A DNA stretch of 64,000 nt from Indolivaga alginatilytica (lineage in GTDB: Bacteria; Bacteroidota; Bacteroidia; Bacteroidales; Dysgonomonadaceae), in contig NZ_QICL01000008.1 of NCBI RefSeq assembly GCF_003201355.1, positions 17,265 through 81,264 of the forward strand, in the 5' to 3' direction. The notes under the pieces are model-generated. The model searched no databases and was not told the DNA's origin. It worked only from the letters and a program-made list of their open reading frames with translations. This document shows positions 52,322 through 61,410 of the stretch, in pieces (within the stretch, counting starts at the first letter, position 1; the number at the start of each line of letters is the position of its first letter). Position numbers and translations under genes: made by a program.

Positions 52322-53299
52322 TTAAGGACAGTTCCAATAAAAATGACTGGGTTTAGGTTGTTGAATATTCATATCGGCTTCCGTGCTAACATTCAATTGC
52401 TTGCGAATAGCTCTTGCAAACATATTATTAATGCGGTGACCGGGAGAATTAGCTACAATTTTACCTTTTATGAAATACCCGACTAAAGCAACATCACCTA
52501 TTATGTCGAGTAATTTATGACGTGCAGGTTCATTAGCATACAGCAACGGTTTGTTCATCATATAGCCTAATTTACTGGCATCTTTTCTTTTGATATCCAT
52601 TAGATCTGATATCCGATCAAGCTCTTCCTGAGGCATCAGTTGGTCATAAATGACGATTGCATTGTCCAGATCTCCTCCTTTGATCAGGTTGCTCTTTAAT
52701 AGGTGTTCAACCTCTTTCACAAAAACAAAAGTACGTGCCGAAGCAAAATCTTTGGTGAAATCCGATAAATCCTCTAAGCGTGCATTCTGACGTTTAAGCA
52801 GGATGGAATCAAACGAAATATGGCATTCGATGTTGAAATGGTCATCGGGTAATAAAAGCATCGATGATCCGGAGACTTCATCCATCACTTTTATCTTTTT
52901 ACGAGGAAAGCTTATGTATACTCTTTCTGTTTGCTGTAAAGTGACTCCCACCTCTTTTATTTTACGAACATACAGGGTAGAGCTTCCATCCAAAATAGGG
53001 AATTCGGGAGCATTTATATCGATCAGGCAATTGTCTATTTCACAAGCATACAACGCAGCCAACGCATGTTCCACTGTGCCTACCTGAATCCCATTTTTGG
53101 ATAGTACTGTTCCTCTGGCAGTAGAAGTTACATTTTCAGCCAAAGCGTTTATAATAGGTTGCCCATCTATATCTGTTCTTCTTATCTTATATCCGTGATT
53201 GTCAGGAGCCGGATTAAATGTTATACGTCCGTTAATTCCTGTATGAAGTCCCTTTCCTTCCAAAGAGAAACTTTGTTTTAAAGTTCTTTGTTTAGTCAT
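52322..53299 (-). CDS. lpxC: UDP-3-O-acyl-N-acetylglucosamine deacetylase, standalone form
   Basis: The 325-residue protein carries the zinc ligands and catalytic residues of LpxC: Glu77-His78 in GTVEHALAAL, His261 and Asp265 in ARHKLLDIIGD and His288 in NSPGHRINNMFARAIRK, plus the N-terminal SLEGKGLHTG. LpxC catalyses the committed step of lipid A synthesis in the cytoplasm. In most Bacteroidetes the enzyme is fused to a FabZ dehydratase (about 460 residues). This copy ends just where the fusion would begin (KPSHFYWNCP), so it is either a second paralog or an unfused form. It is 26 bp downstream of a thioredoxin-fold gene. Confidence 0.9.
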   Translation of the reverse strand: MTKQRTLKQSFSLEGKGLHTGINGRITFNPAPDNHGYKIRRTDIDGQPIINALAENVTSTARGTVLSKNGIQVGTVEHALAALYACEIDNCLIDINAPEFPILDGSSTLYVRKIKEVGVTLQQTERVYISFPRKKIKVMDEVSGSSMLLLPDDHFNIECHISFDSILLKRQNARLEDLSDFTKDFASARTFVFVKEVEHLLKSNLIKGGDLDNAIVIYDQLMPQEELDRISDLMDIKRKDASKLGYMMNKPLLYANEPARHKLLDIIGDVALVGYFIKGKIVANSPGHRINNMFARAIRKQLNVSTEADMNIQQPKPSHFYWNCP

Positions 53300-53325
53300 A
53301 ACACCATTTTTTCGTTACAAATTAT

Positions 53326-53757
53326 TTATATACTTCGTTTGTAGATCATTATCAAGTTCGAAATAGGTACTATACCCATAATACGGTCGATCTCCTTACC
53401 GTCTTTAAATATTAATGTGCTCGGTGTACCCGATATGGCATACTTTCCATATTCACCCGGATATTTGTCTATGTTCAATTTGTAGAATCCGGTATGACCT
53501 TCAGAAGCTTTTATAAGCTGATTTAGGTTCTGTTCCATCTTGGTGCATACATCAGATTCATCCGTATAAAAAAGAACAAAACAAGTACCCGAAGCTACAT
53601 TGTCGGAAAATGATTGATTGTCTAATTCTATTAATGCTGAATTTTCTTCTACCATTGGTGTGTTGTGTAATTCTTTACTCCAGATAATATTTGAAGAAAT
53701 TACTAATATGGCAAATACCAACAAAAAATGCCACGTCTTAAGACTAACTTTACTCAT
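53326..53757 (-). CDS. Thioredoxin-fold protein with a single active-site cysteine
   Basis: The 143-residue protein has an N-terminal hydrophobic segment (about 10-27, FLLVFAILVISSNIIW) acting as signal or anchor. The thioredoxin fold is visible in CFVLFYTDESDVCTKMEQ, FYKLNIDKYPGEYGKYAISG and the cis-proline TPSTLIFKDGKEIDRIMGI. At the active site the usual WCxxC is replaced by DESDVC, so only the second Cys remains (with another Cys just before the strand in SGTC). Classic dithiol redox chemistry is therefore doubtful. It may be a binding or monothiol protein in the periplasm. It is the first gene of the lpxC operon. Confidence 0.75.
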   Translation of the reverse strand: MSKVSLKTWHFLLVFAILVISSNIIWSKELHNTPMVEENSALIELDNQSFSDNVASGTCFVLFYTDESDVCTKMEQNLNQLIKASEGHTGFYKLNIDKYPGEYGKYAISGTPSTLIFKDGKEIDRIMGIVPISNLIMIYKRSI

Positions 53758-53904
53758 TCCTTTTCGCTGCTTTAATAACCCTATTGTTGTTAACTCTAAT
53801 TTCTTTTACAAAGATCACTAGTTTAAATGAATATTGTAAACTCTAAAAAGCTACAATTATGTTCTAAATGTCGCTTTTTGTGTGGTTTCCTTTTTTTATT
53901 CTAT

Positions 53905-53912
53905 TATATTTG
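53905..53912 (+). promoter_or_regulatory. -7 promoter element for the AraC-family gene
   Basis: TATATTTG matches TAnnTTTG and lies 26 bp before the start codon. A TTTG at 53877-53880 could serve as a -33 element but the spacing is a few bases long. Confidence 0.45.
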
Positions 53913-53938
53913 TCTGTAAATAAGTAAATGCTGTAATT

Positions 53939-54823
53939 ATGAGTGAAGATCAATACGGAAAGATTCCTTGTACCGATATTTCGAAAGGAATTTCACCTTC
54001 TATACTGAAAAATTTCATTGTGTCAGATAAGAGTTTTAATGTTCAAGATTACTTTTTGGATCTTCGATATCCACATATCGTAGAAGGGATTAGCTTTGCG
54101 ATTTGTGTGAAAGGAAATGCACGGATGAAGATTAATCTTCAGGAATATCATGTTACAGAGAATATGCTTATTACGATCATGCCGGGGTATATAGTCGAAT
54201 TATTATCTGAAAGTGACGATCTGTCCATTGAGTTTCTCTTCTTCACCTTCGATTTTATTGCAGATCTTAAATTGACTATGGATATGGATATTCCCGAAAA
54301 GATAGGGCAGATGCCGTGTCTAAAAATAACAGAAGAGGAAACTCAAAATCTGCTCGAATTTCATGCTTTCATTGTAAAGCAATATAAAAAGACAGATAAT
54401 ATATATCGGGAGAAGATTGCAAAAAGCTTATTATATACACTTATATGTGAGGTGATGCAATTGTATCAAGGTTTGAAGCTTATTGATAACGCTCGAACCA
54501 AATCAAGACAAGAAGAACTTATAAATCAGTTTGTAGAATTACTGTTCAAATACCACAAACAGGAGAGGAGTATCTCCTTTTATGCCGAAAAAATGTTTTT
54601 AACTCCCAAATATTTATCAAAAGTAATAAAAGATGTTACAGGAAAACCTGTTTTGCAGTGGATTGATGAGATGGTTGTAATGGCCGCTAAAGCTCTATTG
54701 AAAACCTCAAATATGACTATCTTACAAATATCGGAGGAGTTAAACTTTGCAAATGCCTCTTTCTTTGGTAGTTTTTTCAGAAAGAGGGTAGGAATGACTC
54801 CTATGCAATATAGGGAGTGTTGA
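53939..54823 (+). CDS. AraC-family transcriptional regulator
   Basis: The 294-residue protein has an N-terminal cupin-like domain (about 40-150) and a C-terminal AraC DNA-binding domain (about 195-293) with helix-turn-helix units SISFYAEKMFLTPKYLSKVI and ILQISEELNFANASFFGSFF, ending in VGMTPMQYREC. The sensing domain does not resemble sugar-type cupins strongly, so the ligand is unknown. It is divergent from the thioredoxin-fold/lpxC operon across a 181-bp gap and upstream of the peroxide-defence genes. Either could be a target. Confidence 0.88.
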   Translation: MSEDQYGKIPCTDISKGISPSILKNFIVSDKSFNVQDYFLDLRYPHIVEGISFAICVKGNARMKINLQEYHVTENMLITIMPGYIVELLSESDDLSIEFLFFTFDFIADLKLTMDMDIPEKIGQMPCLKITEEETQNLLEFHAFIVKQYKKTDNIYREKIAKSLLYTLICEVMQLYQGLKLIDNARTKSRQEELINQFVELLFKYHKQERSISFYAEKMFLTPKYLSKVIKDVTGKPVLQWIDEMVVMAAKALLKTSNMTILQISEELNFANASFFGSFFRKRVGMTPMQYREC

Positions 54824-55135
54824 TTTAATAAGGTAATCATATTTCTTTAAGATAACTTGTTATTTCATTGTTGAGAGATTTTCGTATGAAATAACCGAAT
54901 CTCCAATGACTTTTTCGCAATCAAGCCCTGTGGTTTATTGATAAAAAGCCTAGGCAGATAGATATAATGTAGGTCGGTGATAATTCGCTGTTTTCCATTT
55001 AGTTATATTGTTAAATAGATGTAGCGTATATAGATATAGATATAATCATAGCTGTATTTTATAATATTTAACGTATAATATTCTTATTTTAATTGTGCGC
55101 AATATAATTTTACAAAACTAAATTGTTAGTAGGTA
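54824..55135. other. Intergenic region before the OhrR-like gene
   Basis: I see no gene here. The region contains a 10-bp inverted repeat with a 17-base loop at 54859-54895 (GTTATTTCAT/ATGAAATAAC), which could be the weak terminator of the araC-type gene, a short TATAGA repeat around 55030-55045, and the promoter and operator-like sequences of the MarR-family gene. Confidence 0.6.
55091..55130 (+). promoter_or_regulatory. Promoter and operator candidates of the OhrR-like gene
   Basis: AATTGTGCGCAAT (55091-55103) and TACAAAACTAAATTGTTA (55111-55128) are imperfect palindromes with the A/T-rich TACAA/TTGTA ends typical of OhrR/MarR boxes. They flank a -7-like TAATTTTA (55105-55112), which suggests negative autoregulation by the MarR-family product. 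Confidence 0.4.
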
Positions 55136-55573
55136 ATGACAGAATATTTAAAACTCGAAAATCAAGTCTGCTTTCCTATATATGCTTTAGCTAGGCAGAT
55201 GGCAGCTTTATATAGACCTTATCTGGATAAATTGGGTTTAACATACCCTCAATATCTGGTTATGTTGGTACTATGGGAGCATAAATCGGCTACCGTAAAG
55301 TGTATAGGTGAGTTGCTTTGGCTTGATAGTGGAACGCTGACTCCTTTATTGAAGCGGATGGAATCTAACGGACTACTTTCTCGAAAACGCTCTTGCATAG
55401 ATGAAAGGGTTGTAGATATTGTAATTTCAGAAAAAGGAGAGGGACTTAGGCTGCAAGCTGAAAATATTCCAATGTATTTAAAAGAGCAGTTGGAAACGGA
55501 GGATGAACAATTGATCGCATTGCGTGAGCAGTTAAAGAGAATATTGTTGACCACCTCTAAGTGTAAACTATGA
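55136..55573 (+). CDS. MarR-family regulator, OhrR-like organic-peroxide sensor
   Basis: The 145-residue protein has the winged-helix fold of MarR regulators, with recognition-helix region WLDSGTLTPLLKRMESNGLL and wing region RKRSCIDERVVDIVISEKGE. The N-terminus LENQVCFPIYALARQMAALY has Cys12 at the position of the peroxide-reactive Cys15 of Bacillus OhrR. Further Cys residues occur at KCIGELL and near the C-terminus. It would repress until organic peroxide oxidises the Cys. It is followed by nitroreductase, thiol peroxidase and glutathione peroxidase genes, which fit a peroxide regulon. An actual ohr gene is not in the window. Confidence 0.88.
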   Translation: MTEYLKLENQVCFPIYALARQMAALYRPYLDKLGLTYPQYLVMLVLWEHKSATVKCIGELLWLDSGTLTPLLKRMESNGLLSRKRSCIDERVVDIVISEKGEGLRLQAENIPMYLKEQLETEDEQLIALREQLKRILLTTSKCKL

Positions 55574-55637
55574 GTTTTGAGGGATAAATAGATCTGGAAT
55601 ACTATTATAAAACGTCTTACATTATATTTAAAATAAA

Positions 55638-56273
55638 ATGAGTTTATTAGAACAAGCAAAATGGCGATATGCCACAAAGAAGTTTGATGCTTCTAAAAAA
55701 GTAGATCAAAAATTAGTAGATCAAATAGTAGAAGCGGCCAGATTGGCTCCAACTTCATCGGGACTACAGCCTTTCAAGGTAATTGTTATAACTAACCAAG
55801 AGTTGAAAAATCAACTTGTGCCTATATCTATGGGGCAACAGCAAGTTGCAGATTGTTCGCATTTGTTGGTTTTTGCTGCGTGGGATAATTACACCGAAGA
55901 AAGAATAGATCATATATATGGTATCACTACCGGAGCAAGAGAACAACCGGTTGATAGATATAAAGATTATACAGATCGCTTGAAATCGCTTTATTTGGCT
56001 CGTCCTCACGAAGAAAACTTTGCACATACAGCACGCCAATCATATATTGCTTTTGCCTATGCCATTGCTATGGCTGCTGAGCTTAAGGTAGATACAACTC
56101 CTATGGAGGGTTTTGATAACGAAGCTGTAGATAAATTATTGAACCTTTCCGGGCAAGGGTTGAGAAGTGTTACCCTACTGCCATTAGGTTACAGAGATGA
56201 GTCTAATGATTGGTTAGTTAAGATGAAGAAGGCAAGGCATCCTCAATCGGAATTTGTTATTGAAATAAAATAA
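55638..56273 (+). CDS. Nitroreductase-family FMN oxidoreductase
   Basis: The 211-residue protein belongs to the NfsB/YdgI-type nitroreductases. WRYATKKFDASKKVDQKLVD and AARLAPTSSGLQPFKVIVIT contain the FMN phosphate-binding Arg/Lys and Ser/Thr residues. AFAYAIAMAAELKVDTTPMEGFD and LLPLGYRDESNDWL are family landmarks near the C-terminus. The enzyme reduces quinones, nitro compounds or related electrophiles with NAD(P)H in the cytoplasm. It lies 64 bp after the OhrR-like gene on the same strand and is probably part of the oxidative-stress response. Confidence 0.9.
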   Translation: MSLLEQAKWRYATKKFDASKKVDQKLVDQIVEAARLAPTSSGLQPFKVIVITNQELKNQLVPISMGQQQVADCSHLLVFAAWDNYTEERIDHIYGITTGAREQPVDRYKDYTDRLKSLYLARPHEENFAHTARQSYIAFAYAIAMAAELKVDTTPMEGFDNEAVDKLLNLSGQGLRSVTLLPLGYRDESNDWLVKMKKARHPQSEFVIEIK

Positions 56274-56351
56274 GGTTTTAAATCCTTAAATAAAATAAGA
56301 TGCGGATTGTTTCTGCGTTATAATTATATTCACAATTAAAAAATAACTCAA

Positions 56352-56852
56352 ATGTCACAAATTACATTAGGCGGTCAAGCGGTAAATACAATTGGTAATT
56401 TACCATCAGTAAAATCAAAAGCACCGGCTTTTACATTGGTAAAACAAGATTTATCAGAATTATCTTTATCAGATCTTAAAGGTAAAAACGTTATTCTTAA
56501 TATTTTCCCGAGTTTAGACACAAGTACTTGTGCTGCTTCAGTAAGAAAATTCAATAAAGGAGCTGCAAGCTTGTCTAATACTGTAATATTAGCTGTTTCT
56601 GCTGACCTTCCATTTGCAGCAGGTAGATTCTGTACAACAGAAGGTATAGAGAATGTTATTCCAGTTTCTGTTTTCAGAGATCAAGCCTTTGCTCGTGATT
56701 ATGGAGTACTATTAGTAGATGGTCCATTGAAAGGGTTACTTGCTCGATCATTGGTTGTTGTAAATGCAGAGGGAGAAGTTGTTTATACAGAACTTGTCCC
56801 CGAAATCAAAGATGAGCCTAATTATGAGGCTGCTTTAGCTATCTTGAAATAA
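56352..56852 (+). CDS. tpx: Thiol peroxidase (atypical 2-Cys peroxiredoxin)
   Basis: The 166-residue protein has peroxidatic Cys60 in PSLDTSTCAASVRKFN and resolving Cys94 in AAGRFCTTEGIENV, matching the Cys61/Cys95 pair of E. coli Tpx, and the N-terminal LGGQAVNTIGNLP typical of the family. It reduces hydrogen peroxide and lipid peroxides using thioredoxin. It is 78 bp after the nitroreductase gene and 20 bp before the glutathione peroxidase gene. Confidence 0.95.
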   Translation: MSQITLGGQAVNTIGNLPSVKSKAPAFTLVKQDLSELSLSDLKGKNVILNIFPSLDTSTCAASVRKFNKGAASLSNTVILAVSADLPFAAGRFCTTEGIENVIPVSVFRDQAFARDYGVLLVDGPLKGLLARSLVVVNAEGEVVYTELVPEIKDEPNYEAALAILK

Positions 56853-56872
56853 AACATATAAGATAAAACTAT

Positions 56873-57352
56873 ATGCCTACTACTATTTATGACTTTATAG
56901 TCAAAGGAAATAACGGGCAGGATGTTGATCTTGCTCAATATCGAGGACAGGTGGTCTTGATTGTCAATACAGCTAGTAAGTGTGGTTTTACACCTCAATA
57001 TAAAGGTCTTGAATACCTCTATCAGAAGTATAAAGATCAAGGGCTGGTGATATTAGGTTTTCCTTGTAATCAATTTGCAAACCAAGAACCGGCCGCTGAT
57101 GCTGAGATAGCCTCATTCTGTGAACTTAACTACGGAGTTACTTTCCCTTTGATGAAAAAGGTTGATGTAAATGGTAAAGAGGCAGCTCCTATCTTTCAGT
57201 TTTTGAAGAAAAAAGCAAGAGGTTTTCTCTTTTCTGGAATAAAGTGGAACTTCACAAAATTTCTCATTGACAGGGACGGACAGACGGTAAAACGATTTAG
57301 TCCAACAACTAAGCCGGAGTCACTGGAAGCTGATGTTCTTAAAATGATTTGA
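56873..57352 (+). CDS. Glutathione peroxidase family (thioredoxin-dependent type)
   Basis: The 159-residue protein has the active-site Cys37 in VNTASKCGFTPQYKGLE, the Gln of the catalytic tetrad in LGFPCNQFANQEP and the Trp-Asn pair in IKWNFTKFLID. Selenocysteine is not used. The compact length without the oligomerisation loop indicates the bacterial, thioredoxin-linked BsaA/BtuE-type enzyme, which reduces hydrogen and organic peroxides in the cytoplasm. It lies directly after tpx, and the terminator at 57363-57399 closes the cluster. Confidence 0.93.
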   Translation: MPTTIYDFIVKGNNGQDVDLAQYRGQVVLIVNTASKCGFTPQYKGLEYLYQKYKDQGLVILGFPCNQFANQEPAADAEIASFCELNYGVTFPLMKKVDVNGKEAAPIFQFLKKKARGFLFSGIKWNFTKFLIDRDGQTVKRFSPTTKPESLEADVLKMI

Positions 57353-57362
57353 GCAGGAAAAT

Positions 57363-57399
57363 AAAAATAGGGTAAGCAATATAAGCTTACCCTATTTTT
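57363..57399 (+). terminator. Intrinsic terminator of the peroxide-defence cluster
   Basis: A perfect 15-bp stem (AAAAATAGGGTAAGC at 57363-57377, complement at 57385-57399) with a 7-base loop ends in a T-rich right arm. It starts 11 nt after the glutathione peroxidase stop codon. Confidence 0.9.
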
Positions 57400-57947
57400 A
57401 TATAACTATTTTGAATTTCCGGATGTATTTGTACGTCATTTTTTATTTTACTCATATGTTATTTCACTATTTTCTAAAGCTAATTGAATTTTAATTAATT
57501 ATTATTCACTTCCTTTATGTCTTAGTAGTGTCATTTATTGTTGGGTTGTTGTGTCTTAAGGAAGCTTTAATTGTTTTTCCTGCATCAAAAAGATTTTTTA
57601 ATGGCTGATTTTGTTTTTTGTTGTTTATTTTTCTTGAATAGGTAATCTAAAAGATTTTCATGTGTTATATAACATATGTAGGTAGTTAACATTTTTTTCA
57701 TGGTCGGTCTTATTGTGTTTTTATTGTATTTTAAGTGTGTATAATCAACTCATTTATAGGTTTATAATACCTATTAGTGTGTATATTTATGGTGAAATAT
57801 TGTGGATGATTGTTTCTTTTAGTTAAAATCAAAAAACTCTTAATATATCCTGAAATCCTTTGTTTATGCTGTTTCTGGGTCGAAAGTTCTATCCGTTTGT
57901 TAAAAAAATAATGTCCTGAAAACTTTTTTTTATATTTTTTTTGTAAT

Positions 57948-57955
57948 TATATTTG
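57948..57955 (+). promoter_or_regulatory. -7 promoter element of the fourth susCD operon
   Basis: TATATTTG is a perfect TAnnTTTG match 57 bp before the susC ATG, with a T-rich stretch in the -33 region. The predicted leader is about 50 nt. Confidence 0.6.
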
Positions 57956-58011
57956 CTGCACGGAACTAGATTGATTAATAAATCTGAAATTTAATTAAAA
58001 ACTAATTTTCT

Positions 58012-61000
58012 ATGAAGAAAAAGGCTATTAACCTAGCTCAGACGCCGATTGCGTTTAAGCGGGTTTTGTTTGCATTTCTCTTTTTCTCTGTTTGGGCAGC
58101 ACCCAATGTTGGAGCTAATCCTTCATTATCAGGCGAAAAAGTAGTTGAAGCACAAGTGTTGCAAGATGGAAAACAGACTGTGATCAAAGGTACTGTTATC
58201 GATTCAAATGGCGAAGCGCTTATAGGCGTAAGTGTCAAAGTTATAGGTACTTCAATAGGAACAGCTACTGATTTTGATGGTCGATATACCATAAATGTAC
58301 CACGTGTAGGTTCTGTACTGGAATTTACATATGTAGGATATACACCTAAGAGGGTAACGGTAGGATCTGAAGCTACTATTGATGTTCTGTTAGAGGATGA
58401 TTCTCAAATGCTTTCCACAGTAGTTGTTACAGCGCCAATCGGTGTGCAACGCCCTCCTAAAGAAATCGGATATTCTGTTAGTTCTATTTCAGCAAAACAG
58501 CTAACGGAGGCGGGTACAACCAACTTTGGATCTGCATTATATGGAAAAGCAGCGGGTGTGAAAATCACAACAGCCCCTGGTGGGGCAACTAGTGCTGTAA
58601 ATATCCAGATTCGTGGTATAAATTCATTGAATTATGACCAACAACCATTGTACGTAGTGGATGGTGTGATGATTCGTAATGATGGTCAGGCAGCGGGACA
58701 GGGAACCAATAATGGGGGATTTGATGGTGACCAACGTATTAGAGGAAACGGATTGTTAGATATTAACCCTCTGGATATAGAAACAATGACCATACTGAAA
58801 GGTGCATCGGCATCGGCTCTTTACGGATCGGACGCTGCTAGTGGTGTAGTGGTTATCACAACTAAAAGAGGATCGAAAGGTCAAGGGTTAGGTGTAGAAG
58901 TGAACTGGAACGGTATGGTGGAAAACGTAGCTTTCCTTCCTAAATATCAAACAACATATGGTCCTGGTTATGAGCCGTCTATAAATCTGGCTAATGGTGC
59001 TACTGTTGACGGTTGGATGTATGATGAAAATTCGAAACTTAATAATGGATATCGTCCTTATTTTAGAGCTTATGCACAATTTGGACCTAAATTTGAAGGA
59101 CAGCAAGTTTCGTGGTGGGATGGTTCTGTAGGTACTTATAGTGGCAGTGATAACTTTAAGGATTTATTTCAAACAGGATATACATCTAATCTGAATATCG
59201 CTTTGGCGAAACAAACAGATAATTTAAATTATCGTTTGTCATATACAAGGTTAGATAATTCGGGAACTCAAAGAAACAGTGGAGTACAGAAAAATACATT
59301 TAATTTGAATTCTGTTATTAATCTGGATAAAAATGTGACGCTGGATGTTGTTGCTAACTATATTAATACAAATATCAAAAATAGACCTTATTCTACTTAT
59401 AATATATTAGGAAGTAATGACGGGATGTTTAGCCGCGCTGAAAAAGTTTCGACACTTCTTAATAATTATAAGACGTCTGAAGGGTATAAATATGTGACAT
59501 ATGGAGCTTCTAAAGGAAATCCTGACGATGCATTCATTTACACCATACGTGCTACTAATACATTGGATTATTTATGGGAAAGATTAAGAAACAGTTATGA
59601 TGAAACTGAAAATCGTTTAATAACTAGTGCAACCCTTAATTGGAATGTTTTAGATAAATTAAAATTTAGAGGTCGTATTGGTAATGACTTTACTGCTGCA
59701 AATATAGAAGGCAGGGGATATACTGAATACAATCAAATTTATAACTCTGATGGTAGTACCGGTCGATATGAGATTACTAAGAATCAGTATTCGATACTTT
59801 ATGGTGATGCTATGCTTACTTACTCAGATAAAATTACTCCGGATTTTGGATTTACTCTTGCTGGAGGATTTCAGGGTCGTCAGGAAGAATATAAATCACA
59901 GTATTCAAGTACTCGAAATGGACTTAATGTAGAGAATTGGTTCTCATTATCCAACTCATATGGATCAGTTGGAACTAACTCCAATACAAGAGAACTGCTT
60001 AAGTATGCTTACATTGGTGTTCTGAATTTATCATATAAAGATATGCTATTTTTAGAATCTACTGCCCGTCAGGAATACTCATCTACCCTTCCTGTTGATA
60101 ATAATCACTATTTCTACTGGTCTACTAACAGTAGTTGGGTATATAGTGATGCATTTAAATTACCTTCATGGATAACTTATGGAAAGGTTAGAGCATCATA
60201 TGGTATTGTAGGTAACTCTCCTGTAATGTATGCAGCTAATGTGGCCTATACACAAACATCGTTACAAGCCTCTACAGGTTCTGTTCCTGCTTTTACAATG
60301 AAGTCTACTTATGGTAATCTGAATTTAACTGCTGAAATGAAACACGAATGGGAATTTGGTTTGGAAAAACGATTCTTTGATGATCGTGTGAGTTTGGATG
60401 TAAGCTATTATACCAACAAGGTGAAGGATCAAATAATGAATATAACTGTACCTTTATCAAGTGGTGCTACAGATCAGACTGTGAATGTTGGAGAAATAGG
60501 AAGTAAAGGTTTGGAAATTGCAACCAGTGTAACTCCGTTTATTGGAAAATTCCGATGGACTACTCGTCTTAATTGGGCTTTTAATTCTTCCAAGGTAAAC
60601 TCTTTAGCACCGGGTATTAATGAACTTCAATTTGCTTCATTTGACCAGGGGAGTATTAAGATCTCTTCTGTTGCCGGTGAAACATTAGGTAATATTTATT
60701 CGTTTGTTCCTAAGAAAAACGATAAAGGAGAGTTTCTTATTAGTAATGAAGGATTTTATATAATAGATCAGACTAAGTATGAGAAAGTTGGTAATATTAT
60801 GCCTAAAGTAGTAGGCGGATGGTCGAATACTTTCAATTATAATAATTTCTCATTAGATTTTACAATTGATTACCGATTTGGCGGACAGATAGTATCTCCT
60901 CCTACTAAATATGGTACTGCAGCAGGTTTGTATGAAAGTACAATGAAATACAGAGATCCAGAGAATGGTGGGGCATCTTGGAATTATTTGGCGACTAATG

Positions 61001-61398
61001 GTAAACAGTATTCCCTTACAGACGGTATGGTTATTAATGGAGTGAATGAAAATACCGGTTTGCCTAACAATGTGACTATTTCAGCTGCTGAATTTTATCG
61101 TACAACTTATCAATGGGGTGCTGATGGTTGGAATGATGGTATGGTATACGATAATGATTTTATCAAATTCCGTGAGTTAACATTGGGATATGCAGTTCCT
61201 GATCTATATGCAAAAAAAATAGGATTATCAGGTCTTCGCCTTTCAGTATTTGGCAGAAACCTATTCTATGTGTGGAGAAGTTTAGAGAATATAGATCCGG
61301 AAGCGTCGATTGGAAGTAGATGGTGGTCGCAGGGGATTGATAGTGGTGCTTCACCAGCTTCAAGGACCTTTGGATTTTCAGTAAATGCAAAATTTTAA
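58012..61398 (+). CDS. SusC/RagA-family TonB-dependent transporter
   Basis: The protein has 1128 residues: an extended signal peptide (about 1-35, ending VGAN), carboxypeptidase-regulatory-like domain (about 55-130, with TATDFDGRYTINVP), TonB-box-like stretch (LSTVVVTAPIGVQRPPKEIG), plug domain (NIQIRGINSLNYDQQPLYVV and LKGASASALYGSDAASGVVV) and barrel ending FGFSVNAKF. The plug has a longer insert (around NDGQAAGQGTNNGGFDGDQR) than the other three SusC proteins here. There is no STN domain and no linked sigma/anti-sigma pair. It pairs with the SusD gene 12 bp downstream. No enzyme is linked, so the substrate is unknown. Confidence 0.95.
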   Translation: MKKKAINLAQTPIAFKRVLFAFLFFSVWAAPNVGANPSLSGEKVVEAQVLQDGKQTVIKGTVIDSNGEALIGVSVKVIGTSIGTATDFDGRYTINVPRVGSVLEFTYVGYTPKRVTVGSEATIDVLLEDDSQMLSTVVVTAPIGVQRPPKEIGYSVSSISAKQLTEAGTTNFGSALYGKAAGVKITTAPGGATSAVNIQIRGINSLNYDQQPLYVVDGVMIRNDGQAAGQGTNNGGFDGDQRIRGNGLLDINPLDIETMTILKGASASALYGSDAASGVVVITTKRGSKGQGLGVEVNWNGMVENVAFLPKYQTTYGPGYEPSINLANGATVDGWMYDENSKLNNGYRPYFRAYAQFGPKFEGQQVSWWDGSVGTYSGSDNFKDLFQTGYTSNLNIALAKQTDNLNYRLSYTRLDNSGTQRNSGVQKNTFNLNSVINLDKNVTLDVVANYINTNIKNRPYSTYNILGSNDGMFSRAEKVSTLLNNYKTSEGYKYVTYGASKGNPDDAFIYTIRATNTLDYLWERLRNSYDETENRLITSATLNWNVLDKLKFRGRIGNDFTAANIEGRGYTEYNQIYNSDGSTGRYEITKNQYSILYGDAMLTYSDKITPDFGFTLAGGFQGRQEEYKSQYSSTRNGLNVENWFSLSNSYGSVGTNSNTRELLKYAYIGVLNLSYKDMLFLESTARQEYSSTLPVDNNHYFYWSTNSSWVYSDAFKLPSWITYGKVRASYGIVGNSPVMYAANVAYTQTSLQASTGSVPAFTMKSTYGNLNLTAEMKHEWEFGLEKRFFDDRVSLDVSYYTNKVKDQIMNITVPLSSGATDQTVNVGEIGSKGLEIATSVTPFIGKFRWTTRLNWAFNSSKVNSLAPGINELQFASFDQGSIKISSVAGETLGNIYSFVPKKNDKGEFLISNEGFYIIDQTKYEKVGNIMPKVVGGWSNTFNYNNFSLDFTIDYRFGGQIVSPPTKYGTAAGLYESTMKYRDPENGGASWNYLATNGKQYSLTDGMVINGVNENTGLPNNVTISAAEFYRTTYQWGADGWNDGMVYDNDFIKFRELTLGYAVPDLYAKKIGLSGLRLSVFGRNLFYVWRSLENIDPEASIGSRWWSQGIDSGASPASRTFGFSVNAKF

Positions 61399-61410
61399 AA
61401 CAAGGAAACA

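Larger units (their letters stand above)
57353..58011. other. Long AT-rich gap before the fourth susC
   Basis: I see no gene in these 659 bp. The left end holds the terminator of the peroxide cluster, and the right end the susC promoter. Between them the DNA is T-rich on the plus strand, with short palindromes such as GTTATATAAC at about 57663-57672, but no longer structure that I can interpret. Confidence 0.7.

Noticed and set aside
55030-55050. Short TATAGA-type repeats before the OhrR-like gene
   Set aside because: Only about three imperfect units are present, which is expected by chance in AT-rich DNA.
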